A stretch of DNA of 37,253 nt from positions 1 through 37,253 of the forward strand of contig JALHTB010000168.1 in the NCBI GenBank assembly GCA_022865625.1, given 5' to 3'. Within the stretch, counting starts at the first letter, position 1. Every line of letters starts with the position of its first letter. The notes beneath the pieces were generated by a model. It searched no databases, was not told where the DNA came from, and saw only the letters and a program-made list of their open reading frames with translations. Positions 30,426 to 37,253 of the stretch are shown piece by piece. The translations under genes were made by a program, and so were the position numbers. This DNA comes from Candidatus Bathyarchaeota archaeon. GTDB lineage: Archaea > Thermoproteota > Bathyarchaeia > 40CM-2-53-6 > FEN-987.

Positions 30426-30659
30426 TCACTCTACTGTGGTCCGGTCGTCATTCTTCAGATCACGAGTGAGGTCCTCGCTATCGATTTCCAGCACAAGCCT
30501 CCCAGCATAGCCGCACTTGCTGCACAGATACAGAGGAGGCAGCATCCAACCATCCATCCCAGTCGATTTGGATATGTCAAGGCTTCCGCATCGTGGGCAT
30601 GCTATTGGAGATTCGCTGCGACGCTTCAGGGCTCTCACTACCTCGATGAAGCGCTTCAT
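30426..30659 (-). CDS. Small zinc-ribbon protein
   Basis: 77 residues. Two Cys pairs, CPRCGSLDIS and CSKCGYAG, separated by about 24 residues, form a single zinc ribbon, after a basic N-terminal helix (MKRFIEVVRALKRRSES). Many archaea have such small zinc-ribbon proteins linked to translation or transcription. It lies 27 bases after the aIF1 gene on the same strand and is probably co-transcribed. Confidence 0.72.
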   Translation of the reverse strand: MKRFIEVVRALKRRSESPIACPRCGSLDISKSTGMDGWMLPPLYLCSKCGYAGRLVLEIDSEDLTRDLKNDDRTTVE

Positions 30660-30686
30660 CGTGGCCTCCTCTCTCTCGATAGCTGC

Positions 30687-30995
30687 TCAGTGTATTTCGA
30701 TGCTTGCTTCGGGAAAACCTTGCTGTACCAGAAGCTTCCGAACCTTGTCGCGATGGTCACCTTGAAGCAGTATCATATTGTCTTTCGCAGTTCCGCCGCA
30801 TGCGCAGTAGGTCTTCAGCTTCCCGGCCAAGCTAGCAAGATCTACGCTCTTTGCATCAATACCCTCAATAACAGTGCTGGGCTTGCCCCACTTCCGTGTT
30901 TCAAGGCGGACCTTCACGAGCTGTTGTTCCATGCTGATGGTGCCGCAGACGCAAATATCCTTTGGGAGACCGCACGTCGAACAGACTTCCGCCAT
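30687..30995 (-). CDS. Translation initiation factor aIF1 (SUI1 family)
   Basis: 102 residues. The N-terminal CSTCGLPKDICVCG zinc-binding extension is typical of archaeal aIF1; the SUI1 core follows (VKVRLETRKWGKPSTVIEGI, LKTYCACGGTAKDNMILLQGDHRDKVRKLLVQQGFP). It helps start-codon selection on the small ribosomal subunit, of interest in a genome using many TTG and GTG starts. ATG at 30995; TATA box CTTTAAATA at 31049-31057 on the minus strand. Confidence 0.95.
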   Translation of the reverse strand: MAEVCSTCGLPKDICVCGTISMEQQLVKVRLETRKWGKPSTVIEGIDAKSVDLASLAGKLKTYCACGGTAKDNMILLQGDHRDKVRKLLVQQGFPEASIEIH

Positions 30996-31048
30996 TTGGG
31001 GATTCTAAAGCTCCTTGATTTAGTGACGAGGCGTAAGTGCTTGGAACG

Positions 31049-31057
31049 TATTTAAAG
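31049..31057 (-). promoter_or_regulatory. TATA box of the aIF1 gene
   Basis: CTTTAAATA on the minus strand about 55 bases before the ATG; leader of about 30 bases. Confidence 0.55.
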
Positions 31058-31186
31058 ATGATCACAATTCTGCGGGGCATAGACGTTGCAAGAGAAGAGC
31101 CGAGATTCGGCCTGACATTTCCTTAGCCGGACTCGGGTACCAAGGTTTTTCCGAATCCGGCTTAGACTTACTGCGGTGGACGCTCG

Positions 31187-32470
31187 TTGCCAGCAAACCT
31201 CACGGCCGAAGCAAAAGCAAAGTGGAACAAGGCTCAGCAGGCGCGAACGACTAAGGAGAAGATCATAGCATTCCAGGAATTCCTGTCTGCAATTCCAAAG
31301 CACAAGGGCAACGAACGTCTCAGAGCACAGACAAAACGCAAGATCGCGCTGCTGAAGGCAGAGGTACAGACCAAACAGAGGCGAGCTGCAGCCAGAGTCG
31401 CGGAACGGAGTATCCAGAAGGCAGGCGCAGCCCAAATCGTCATCGTTGGCCTGACCAAAGTCGGACGAAGCAGCTTGCTGGCAGCTCTCACGGCTGCGAG
31501 GCCTCATGTGGCAACGTATCCCTACGCCACGAAGGAGAGTGTTCCTGGAATGCTGCAATTCGAAGACTTGCAGTTCCAGCTCGTAGAGCTTCCAGCTCTT
31601 GTTCCTGAGAAGGACGGCAGGTTCGGCTTTCAGGAAGGATCAGCGGACCTCGTGCGCAACTGTGACGGCCTGATCATAATGGTGGATCTCGGCGCTGATC
31701 CTGTTCAGCAACTTGATCATATTGTGGCTGAGCTTGCTCGCTCGCAAGTGAGCGCCACCAAGTCCGAGTCGAATGTCAGCGTAATGAAGACTCAATCGGG
31801 CGGCGTGCAACTTCTCACTACCGGTCGCTTGGTGGGCTGCACTCGCGATCAGGTCATTTCACTCTTGAAGAGTTACGGGATTTCGAACGCCACAGTCCGA
31901 AGCGTAGGGGACATCTCGCTTGACGACGTAGAAGAGATAATCCTGGGAACGAGTCTCGCTTACAAGCCCACGATAGTGGTGGCCAACAAAACAGATCTGC
32001 CTGACGCATCAAGCAACGCCCAGAGACTCATCGAACGGGCAGGTTCCAGAATGAACGTTCTTGTCGCTTCCTGCTTGACTAGATACGGATTGCCGGAACT
32101 TGGGCGAAGGCTCTTCGAAGCTTTGGACATCGCCCGGATCTACACAAAAGAACCTAATGCACCCAGCCCGTCGCCCGAGCCTTTCATAGTCAAAGAAGGG
32201 ACGACGATTGGCGAACTAAGCCGGCAAATACATAGTGCACTCTTCCGCCAATTCAAGTACGCACGAGTCTGGGGAAAGAGCGTCAGCTATGGGGGAGAGC
32301 GCGTCGGAATTGACCACGTACTCATGGATGGAGATACGTTGGAGATTCACGCCTCAAGCGAATCTGCCTACAATCAGCTAAGTCGTGGACCGCTAGATTG
32401 TGGAGCGGCGGCGCCGCTTCACATTCTTGACTCTCCAGAATCCGCTCGCATCACGATAGTACTCGAATGA
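31187..32470 (+). CDS. DRG/OBG-like TGS-domain protein with altered G motifs
   Basis: 427 residues. N-terminal helical region (EFLSAIPKHKGNERLRAQTKRKIALLK) as in archaeal DRG relatives, then the G domain: G1 GLTKVGRSSLL, where the P-loop Lys is Arg (R94); switch region YPYATKESVPGML; G3 VELPALV with Glu and Ala for the D-x-x-G residues (E134, A137); G4 intact NKTD. C-terminal TGS domain FIVKEGTTIGELSRQIHSAL...VLMDGDTLEIH and a 36-residue tail. Loss of the P-loop Lys and the G3 motif suggests weak or no GTP hydrolysis, with ribosome binding perhaps kept. Start is TTG at 31187, preceded by GGTGGA. Confidence 0.85.
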   Translation: MPANLTAEAKAKWNKAQQARTTKEKIIAFQEFLSAIPKHKGNERLRAQTKRKIALLKAEVQTKQRRAAARVAERSIQKAGAAQIVIVGLTKVGRSSLLAALTAARPHVATYPYATKESVPGMLQFEDLQFQLVELPALVPEKDGRFGFQEGSADLVRNCDGLIIMVDLGADPVQQLDHIVAELARSQVSATKSESNVSVMKTQSGGVQLLTTGRLVGCTRDQVISLLKSYGISNATVRSVGDISLDDVEEIILGTSLAYKPTIVVANKTDLPDASSNAQRLIERAGSRMNVLVASCLTRYGLPELGRRLFEALDIARIYTKEPNAPSPSPEPFIVKEGTTIGELSRQIHSALFRQFKYARVWGKSVSYGGERVGIDHVLMDGDTLEIHASSESAYNQLSRGPLDCGAAAPLHILDSPESARITIVLE

Positions 32471-32762
32471 TTCCATTGATATTGTTCCGCCTGCTCCAAT
32501 AGTACGTCTCCCAATGAATTATCGCTTGAATCATCATTCTCGATCGGAGTCGCATCAAAAGGATGGAGAAATGGATAGGCGACCTGCACATACACGTTAA
32601 CGTGGTTGTGGTTGCTAGTCCACGATTGGCAGATGAAACTCAAGAACGAAACGATTTCTGGGCATGACTCCATTGATTGAACGTGTTTTTCCTTATATTG
32701 CACGCTCACGAAGTCTCAGCCCCGACGCACGTGGAGGGGGGTGTCGCACTGCCGCCAGACAC
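32471..32762. other. Intergenic, convergent genes
   Basis: 290 bases between two converging genes. No coding frame, RNA gene or clear terminator repeat stands out. Confidence 0.4.
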
Positions 32763-35171
32763 CTATCTTCCGAGTGCCCCCAGTATTCCCGCCACAATCC
32801 CGAGGACGGCACCTACCACGAATCCACCACCGATGATGAAACTCAACACTGCAAACGGCAACGCGATCACGGCACCCATCACGCCCCGTCGCGATATCAT
32901 CATCAAGCCGCCCGTCAAAACAGTGAATCCCGCTATGATACCAATCAGAACTGCGAATGGCTGACCCAATCCGGACGGGCCACCCAGCCACCAGAAGACC
33001 GCAGACCAATCGGTCGGGGGACCCCAGAAGCCGGGCTGCAGCAAAGCTGCAGAGTTCAGCAAGATTAGAACCGCAGAAACAAGGGCGAGCACGAAACCCC
33101 ATGTAGCTCTTCTTCCAATGTATCTTGCTCCGGCACTCGGGCCGATACTCATCATTGCGCCCGCGACCGTAGCTCCTCGCCTCTGCCTGCAGTAGGGACA
33201 GTAGACTGCCTGAAGCGCGATGGGCCTTCCGCAATGCTGGCAACGCACACGTTGGGCTGCCGCTGGAACGACATACATTCTTCCTCCTCTCGCCAGTGCT
33301 GCACCTCTCCGTGACGAGAGAGCATAAGCAAGGAGGCCCAATGCCACGCCAAGAACCGCGAGGGCCAATATGAGGAACAGCGTCCACCAGGGAATCACGG
33401 GGACGGGTTTCTTCACTATCGTGAGTGTGAATGGAGCGGATCTTGTTGCCGTTCCGTTCGTGCCAACTATGGTAAGCGGGTATGTGTTGTTGACAGCATT
33501 GGCACCCACGTTGATTCTCATTATCGAACTTGCGCTACCTTCAGCGGGCGGCTTTGGTGCTGACGGAGTGAACGTTACTATGACGTCAGAGGGCAACCCC
33601 GTGACGTTGAGCGTGACATTCTGATTGAACAAGCCGATCGAGCTCACAGTCACAATTGCTGTCTTAGACTCAGTTGTGTTGATCGTGAGGGAGTTTGGCG
33701 AAACGGAGACTGTGAAATCAGCCGGCGCACGCGTCACATTCAAAGTGACGAGTACAGATCTCACAATCGGCGGGCTCGACGGGTCAGTTCCTGTTATGTT
33801 CATCGGATAGCTACCGATAGGCGTCGTCAGAGCCACGTTTACCGTGAATGTTGATGTGGCAATTCCTCCCGCTGGCGGCTGAGGCGCGGGAGGAGTGAAG
33901 GTGTAGGTCGCTCCGGGCGGCACGCCAGTCACGCTGAGAGTGACGGGCGAATTGAACGCGCCAAACGATCTGACAGTCACCGTGTAGCTGACAGAAGTCC
34001 CCTGAGGAGTCGACGCGGATGTCGGCGTGGCTTCTAGCATGTACCCCTTTGGAGGCGGCCCATGCACGAACTTGTTGCCATAGAACTGATACACAGCATA
34101 GTAACCATTGTCACCCACAGTAGATTTGACCTGCTGTTGCGGATGGAACGCTAAACCTTCGACGATCCCATTACCGTACTCAAAGTAGAACGCTAGGATG
34201 GCATACTGATTGCCTGCAGAACCGTAGCTCTTTGAATCAGCAAGGATTCGAACATCATTGACCTTCCCGGAAGGAATAGATGAGACGACGTATCCGGCGC
34301 TCTCAGTGAAGACTTTGATTTCATTTGGGCGCGGGGGAGAGTTGTAGTACTGGCTGGGAAACTCCGGTGCGAATCGGTCAGCTGAGGATCCATACTTGGT
34401 GGGATCATACTTTCTAGGCGGGCTGTACGCATATGCGTTTGCAACCCTGTCCCTAGGCTGTGGACCCCACAGCGTTACGTATCCTGGGAAGGTTGCGTCC
34501 AAATCCTTCAGCGCAATATCGGTGAAAATCACTTCATTGCCGGAATCGATATGACTCCTGAGGATGCCTGCAACCTGAGATGGGACGTTGCCATTCCAAC
34601 CGTAGCAGTCAACAACGATTAACGAATAAGCAGATATCATGTCGGGGTTTGCTTCGAGGTTCTCCCGGGTCGTTATGTTATAGGGGATCTTCATCGAATC
34701 GAGAGTGACATCAGTCCTTCCCCACAGACCCTTCACGACCAGTATCTTGGTTGGATCTCTCACTCTGAAGATGTTGTCCAAGACATGCTGCGTAGTGAGT
34801 GTGCCGACAGTGACATGTTTGAATTCAGGCCTGTTCATCACAGCGAGTACCTTCGAGGCATCGCTTGGGAGAATCAGGAACGGACCGCCTGCGAAAGGCT
34901 TAGGCGAGGCGGTCAAGTCTGTCGAGAGGGTTACGTTAGGGGGCTCGATCACTCTGAAGATCTCGATTGGGTTCGGAGAACGCAGGAGAGCATGAACGAA
35001 TCCGAAGACTAGGATCCGTTCGGCCTGCTTCTCATCCATCGGGACTACGAAAGTGCCGACTGGAAACGAAACGTTGTTCTCAAGTGGAGGAAGGGAGAAA
35101 GCGACAGGTAGAAAGGCCGAGGTGGTGGCCAGTGCTATCAGAAGCACTGCCACTATGTTCGTCAACCGCAT
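32763..35171 (-). CDS. Large surface protein: signal peptide, ectodomain, Ig-like repeats, internal zinc ribbon, four C-terminal helices
   Basis: 802 residues. Signal peptide 1-27. Residues 30-390 are an ectodomain with a GATase/Rossmann-like segment (AYSLIVVDCYGWNGNVPSQVAGILRSHIDSGNEVIFTDIAL) as in some S-layer-associated proteins. About 395-590 are two Ig-like NPCBM/COG1470-type repeats, each with VTLSVTGVPPG / VTLNVTGLPSD and FTP-P-A-P-x-P-P. A membrane helix follows at about 605-630 (PWWTLFLILALAVLGVALGLLAYAL), then a zinc ribbon CQHCGRPIALQAVYCPYC, then four helices ending in a glycine-rich hairpin. Many N-glycosylation sequons. It could sense or anchor at the cell surface with a cytoplasmic zinc module; function unknown. 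Confidence 0.75.
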   Translation of the reverse strand: MRLTNIVAVLLIALATTSAFLPVAFSLPPLENNVSFPVGTFVVPMDEKQAERILVFGFVHALLRSPNPIEIFRVIEPPNVTLSTDLTASPKPFAGGPFLILPSDASKVLAVMNRPEFKHVTVGTLTTQHVLDNIFRVRDPTKILVVKGLWGRTDVTLDSMKIPYNITTRENLEANPDMISAYSLIVVDCYGWNGNVPSQVAGILRSHIDSGNEVIFTDIALKDLDATFPGYVTLWGPQPRDRVANAYAYSPPRKYDPTKYGSSADRFAPEFPSQYYNSPPRPNEIKVFTESAGYVVSSIPSGKVNDVRILADSKSYGSAGNQYAILAFYFEYGNGIVEGLAFHPQQQVKSTVGDNGYYAVYQFYGNKFVHGPPPKGYMLEATPTSASTPQGTSVSYTVTVRSFGAFNSPVTLSVTGVPPGATYTFTPPAPQPPAGGIATSTFTVNVALTTPIGSYPMNITGTDPSSPPIVRSVLVTLNVTRAPADFTVSVSPNSLTINTTESKTAIVTVSSIGLFNQNVTLNVTGLPSDVIVTFTPSAPKPPAEGSASSIMRINVGANAVNNTYPLTIVGTNGTATRSAPFTLTIVKKPVPVIPWWTLFLILALAVLGVALGLLAYALSSRRGAALARGGRMYVVPAAAQRVRCQHCGRPIALQAVYCPYCRQRRGATVAGAMMSIGPSAGARYIGRRATWGFVLALVSAVLILLNSAALLQPGFWGPPTDWSAVFWWLGGPSGLGQPFAVLIGIIAGFTVLTGGLMMISRRGVMGAVIALPFAVLSFIIGGGFVVGAVLGIVAGILGALGR

Positions 35172-35515
35172 CTAGCCGCAAGCTCCAAGCGTTTCGCTAT
35201 CAGGAGATCTGAGATTCTGTTACTTCAGATTGACGTGGAAGTCATTTAAGACTTGACGAGTACAGCTTGCTCGCCAAATGGCGCCTTTTCCACGTCAGGA
35301 GGCCATGGCTCATGCTCGCTTGACTTGAACATGATGATCTCGCCCCATACGAGCGCTCGCCATAATCAGAAAGACATGATCTTTTGCAGTCCCTGCTGTG
35401 CGACCCAGACCCATCAAAGGCAGGTTTTGGTGGAACGGCCCAATTTATGACCCGTCAAATGGCAAAAGAAAGGGTTGCTCGTCAAGAAGCGCCGCCTCTC
35501 TGAACATAGGTCTGG
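35172..35515. other. Intergenic promoter region of the surface-protein gene
   Basis: 345 bases. A TATA-like CTTAAATG on the minus strand at about 35243-35252, some 75 bases from the ATG at 35171, may drive the surface-protein gene. The rest shows no coding frame I trust. Confidence 0.4.
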
Positions 35516-36073
35516 TCAGGCCTTGAACCAGCGGAAGACCAGATAGTCCATCTTGCCCTTCTTTCTGGGCACCGCTATCGTGAACTGTTTCCTGACTGTC
35601 GTCGCAAGGCGACCGGCAAGTACAATCTCAAACGGGCCCATAGTGTCGTCCTCGGTCCTTCCTGTCACTATGAAGGGTGCATGGTCAATGCCGGGGCCAT
35701 GCTCGTACACCGCGAAGTCTGATCCGAATCGGATCCCCGGGGCCACGATGAATCCCTTTTGACGTAGGTTTCTGTAGACCGAGTATCCAAGCTCGAAGTT
35801 CTTGTATGTGACGGCTGCCAACTTCATGAGTCGAGATCTTGGCACCGGCTTTCGAGTCTTTGCGTCGATGACTTTGACTATTCCCTTCTCCTGGAGAAAC
35901 AGGCCTTCCATCATGTCCAGGACGAGTGGTGCAGTGAAGTCCTGATCAGGTTTCGGTTTCGGGATGCCCACAGGTTTTCCAAAGAAGCCCTGCCTATAGA
36001 TTGCGACGCCGTCGCCTGGGGCCCAGACGATCAGTCTCGTCCCTATTAGCTCAGCGAGTATCTTGCGGCCCAA
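35516..36073 (-). CDS. endA: tRNA-splicing endonuclease
   Basis: 185 residues, the homotypic archaeal enzyme. Catalytic residues are in place: Y123 (SDFAVYEHGPG), H131 (IDHAPFIV) and K162 (RKQFTIAV). YSVYRNLRQKGFIVAPGIRFG is the conserved block ahead of Tyr. It cuts bulge-helix-bulge motifs of intron-containing tRNA precursors. Single-subunit-type enzymes (alpha4 or alpha2) prefer strict motifs at the anticodon position; a broader heteromeric type is usual where introns sit elsewhere, which matters for the tRNA at 13675-13831. No second subunit gene is seen here. Confidence 0.94.
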   Translation of the reverse strand: MGRKILAELIGTRLIVWAPGDGVAIYRQGFFGKPVGIPKPKPDQDFTAPLVLDMMEGLFLQEKGIVKVIDAKTRKPVPRSRLMKLAAVTYKNFELGYSVYRNLRQKGFIVAPGIRFGSDFAVYEHGPGIDHAPFIVTGRTEDDTMGPFEIVLAGRLATTVRKQFTIAVPRKKGKMDYLVFRWFKA

Positions 36074-36084
36074 GGTTGAACCTT

Positions 36085-36753
36085 CTAAGCAGTCAGCGCC
36101 AGCACTCTGATGAGGTCAACGACCTCAACTCCGATGTCAGCGATCATCTCGGCCCGCTCTACCATGTCTCTCAGCAGGAGAACCTCCTGCAAGGGAAGCT
36201 TGGCTGACAGTATCTCGAAATCAAGGTTCCTTGAGTCGATGTCAATCTTGCGTTCAAGCTCCTCAACCAACCGAGACAGCTCCACAGCCTTGTCTGAGTC
36301 GAAGCTCAATGAGTGAAGTGTCTCCCTCATCCTTGTGACTTCGCTGAGCACCAACGAGAGTATCTCGGACAGTCCATGGATGTACTTCGTATCGAGCTTC
36401 CAGCTCCTTTCAGTTGCTCCCATCAGTCTGAATCCAAGTGCCTCTGCATAGTCCGCGATTGCGCTCATTCGAAACATCAAGCGTAGGAAGTCTTCTCTGC
36501 TCATCAGGAATGATCCTACAGAAGCGACTTCTCCCAGAAATGTGGTTCTCAGCTTGTCGTTGTCAGCGATGAGTTTGAGCATTCCTTCATAGTGTGTCTT
36601 GGTGGCCTTGCCCTTCTTCTCGGCAACGCTGTCCACCATCAGAGCCAATTCACGCACAATGTCAACGATCGTGCGTGCCTGGCTTTGGCATACGTCAAGT
36701 ATCCTTCGTTTGATAGTAGCTTCAGCCTCGATCGGAAATGTCATCGACTTCAC
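36085..36753 (-). CDS. PhoU/DUF47-like helical protein
   Basis: 222 residues, all helical. The spacing of helices with LMVDSVAEKKGKATKTHYEGMLKLIADNDKLRTTFLGEV, FRMSAIADYAEALGFRLM and LLLRDMVERAEMIADIGVEVVDLIRVLALTA fits the three-helix-bundle repeats of the PhoU/DUF47 family, associated with Pit-type phosphate transport and metal-dependent regulation. GTG at 36753 or ATG at 36744 are both possible; a TATA-like ACTTAAACAG at 36781-36790 puts the mRNA start within a few bases of the GTG, so it may be leaderless. It precedes endA by 11 bases, so both share a transcript. Confidence 0.78.
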   Translation of the reverse strand: MKSMTFPIEAEATIKRRILDVCQSQARTIVDIVRELALMVDSVAEKKGKATKTHYEGMLKLIADNDKLRTTFLGEVASVGSFLMSREDFLRLMFRMSAIADYAEALGFRLMGATERSWKLDTKYIHGLSEILSLVLSEVTRMRETLHSLSFDSDKAVELSRLVEELERKIDIDSRNLDFEILSAKLPLQEVLLLRDMVERAEMIADIGVEVVDLIRVLALTA

Positions 36754-36780
36754 TCTTTGGTTTGCCGACCTGGTTAGTCA

Positions 36781-36790
36781 CTGTTTAAGT
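36781..36790 (-). promoter_or_regulatory. TATA-like box of the PhoU-like/endA operon
   Basis: ACTTAAACAG on the minus strand, about 30 bases upstream of the GTG at 36753. Confidence 0.5.
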
Positions 36791-36895
36791 CTCAAGAGTC
36801 GAATTAAAAGCCTCTCTTGTGCCAAGACGCAGATGCGGGAAGAACACCGTGTCGAACCGATCTTACGCGTCTGACCATAGCAAGGCGAGCGCAAG

Positions 36896-36916
36896 CTCCT
36901 GTCTTTAGACATGGAG
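36896..36916 (+). repeat. Hairpin upstream of tnpB
   Basis: CTCC-TGTC-TTTA-GACA-T-GGAG folds into an 8-bp stem with one bulged T and a four-base loop. It may be a left-end hairpin of the IS200/IS605 element. Confidence 0.45.
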
Positions 36917-36934
36917 TAAGCGAGCCCTCAGTAG

Positions 36935-36941
36935 TTTTAAA
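36935..36941 (+). promoter_or_regulatory. TATA box of the tnpB gene
   Basis: TTTTAAA 28 bases before the ATG at 36969, spacing of a leaderless transcript. Confidence 0.5.
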
Positions 36942-36968
36942 GGAGTACATCCAGAGGCAGAGCAAGAG

Positions 36969-37253
36969 ATGAAACGCAGCAACCTCTTCCAGCTTGCGCC
37001 AACAGCAGACCAACACCACACATTGCGTGAACTAGGAGTCAACTGCGCGAAGCTTTGGAATGAAGTCAACTACCTCCACCGCCAGCAATATCAAGACTAC
37101 TTGAAGTTGGATTGGAACCCGCAAGTCTACAAGAAATATGTGCCCCAAGTCGGCTCTGCGACGGCGCAGCAGGTCGTCCGAAAGAACAATGAGGCATGGC
37201 GCAGCTTCCTCACATTGAAACGTATGCAGAAGCGCGGTCAGCTTCTAACCACA
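36969..37253 (+). CDS. tnpB: TnpB-like IS200/IS605-family protein, N-terminal part
   Basis: 95 codons are visible and the frame runs off the window end. The sequence begins MKRSNLFQLAPTADQHHTLR and continues with ELGVNCAKLWNEVNYLHRQQ, later VGSATAQQVVRKNNEAWRSF, the WED/REC-type start of TnpB proteins (Q-x-L-x-x-x-x-x-x-x-x-N-x-x-W and the Q-x-x-x-R-x-x-x-x-A-x-x-x-F motif). TnpB is an RNA-guided nuclease that helps IS200/IS605 elements persist. The ATG at 36969 fits a leaderless promoter at 36935-36941. No tnpA is seen on the visible side. The catalytic RuvC residues and any guide RNA would lie outside. Confidence 0.82.
   Translation, partial: MKRSNLFQLAPTADQHHTLRELGVNCAKLWNEVNYLHRQQYQDYLKLDWNPQVYKKYVPQVGSATAQQVVRKNNEAWRSFLTLKRMQKRGQLLTT

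Noticed and set aside
32664..33068. 134-codon plus-strand frame
   Set aside because: Antisense to the surface-protein gene with His/Arg/Pro-rich composition and no domain.

Overview
The window comes from an archaeon. It encodes transcription factor B, aIF1, a homotypic tRNA-splicing endonuclease, the archaeal pantoate kinase and phosphopantetheine adenylyltransferase pair, pyruvoyl-dependent arginine decarboxylase and an archaeal-type adenosylhomocysteinase. Many genes have an archaeal TATA box 25-40 bases upstream of a short or absent leader, and TTG and GTG starts are frequent. Four-subunit pyruvate:ferredoxin oxidoreductase, glutamate dehydrogenase and an acyl-CoA dehydrogenase point to an organotroph using amino acids and organic acids. 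The lineage cannot be fixed from sequence reading alone; a member of Thermoproteota (TACK) is my guess.

Layout. 1-6000: end of a 2-hydroxyacid dehydrogenase gene, a CsaA-like tRNA-binding protein, two secreted or anchored proteins, a dCTP deaminase/dUTPase-fold protein, and the porGDAB operon on the minus strand. 6165-10601: a DUF6125-like protein, a ZIP metal transporter, a pyruvate-kinase C-domain protein, a winged-helix-like protein and small archaeal unknowns. 10611-13389: a minus-strand CoA operon (ECF-type membrane protein, pantoate kinase, PPAT), then arginine decarboxylase. 13675-13831: a glutamine-type tRNA gene with encoded CCA that is about 80 bases too long, including a 14-base insertion inside the T arm.

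15481-20270 is the most striking region: a complete 4.79-kb transposon. It has 14-bp perfect terminal inverted repeats of IS6/IS240 style, second inner inverted repeats, and a perfect 8-bp target duplication (CCAAACCC at 15473-15480 and 20271-20278). Besides an IS6-like DDE transposase carrying a SWIM zinc finger, it carries six passenger genes: a ribbon-helix-helix regulator divergent from the transposase with two matching operators, a PAPS-reductase-family enzyme, a ParB-like protein whose conserved N-terminal domain has no standard start codon, a second ParB-type HTH protein, a helical protein, and a three-helix membrane protein. The PAPS reductase plus ParB pairing recalls IbrA/IbrB and the Dnd family. 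A single IS6-type unit carrying such a set is the best candidate here for an undescribed system.

20415-26371: Fpg/Nei DNA glycosylase, a DUF350-like membrane protein next to a secreted M6-like metallopeptidase with a CFI-box-like C-terminus, a frameshifted acyl-CoA dehydrogenase gene, and glutamate dehydrogenase. 26467-32470: adenosylhomocysteinase, a cytoplasmic HtrA-type protease, TFB with a possible leaderless upstream reading frame, a zinc ribbon protein, aIF1, and a DRG/OBG-like protein with altered GTP-binding residues. 32763-37253: an 802-residue surface protein with an internal zinc ribbon, EndA, a PhoU/DUF47-like protein, and the start of an IS200/IS605-family tnpB gene cut by the window end.
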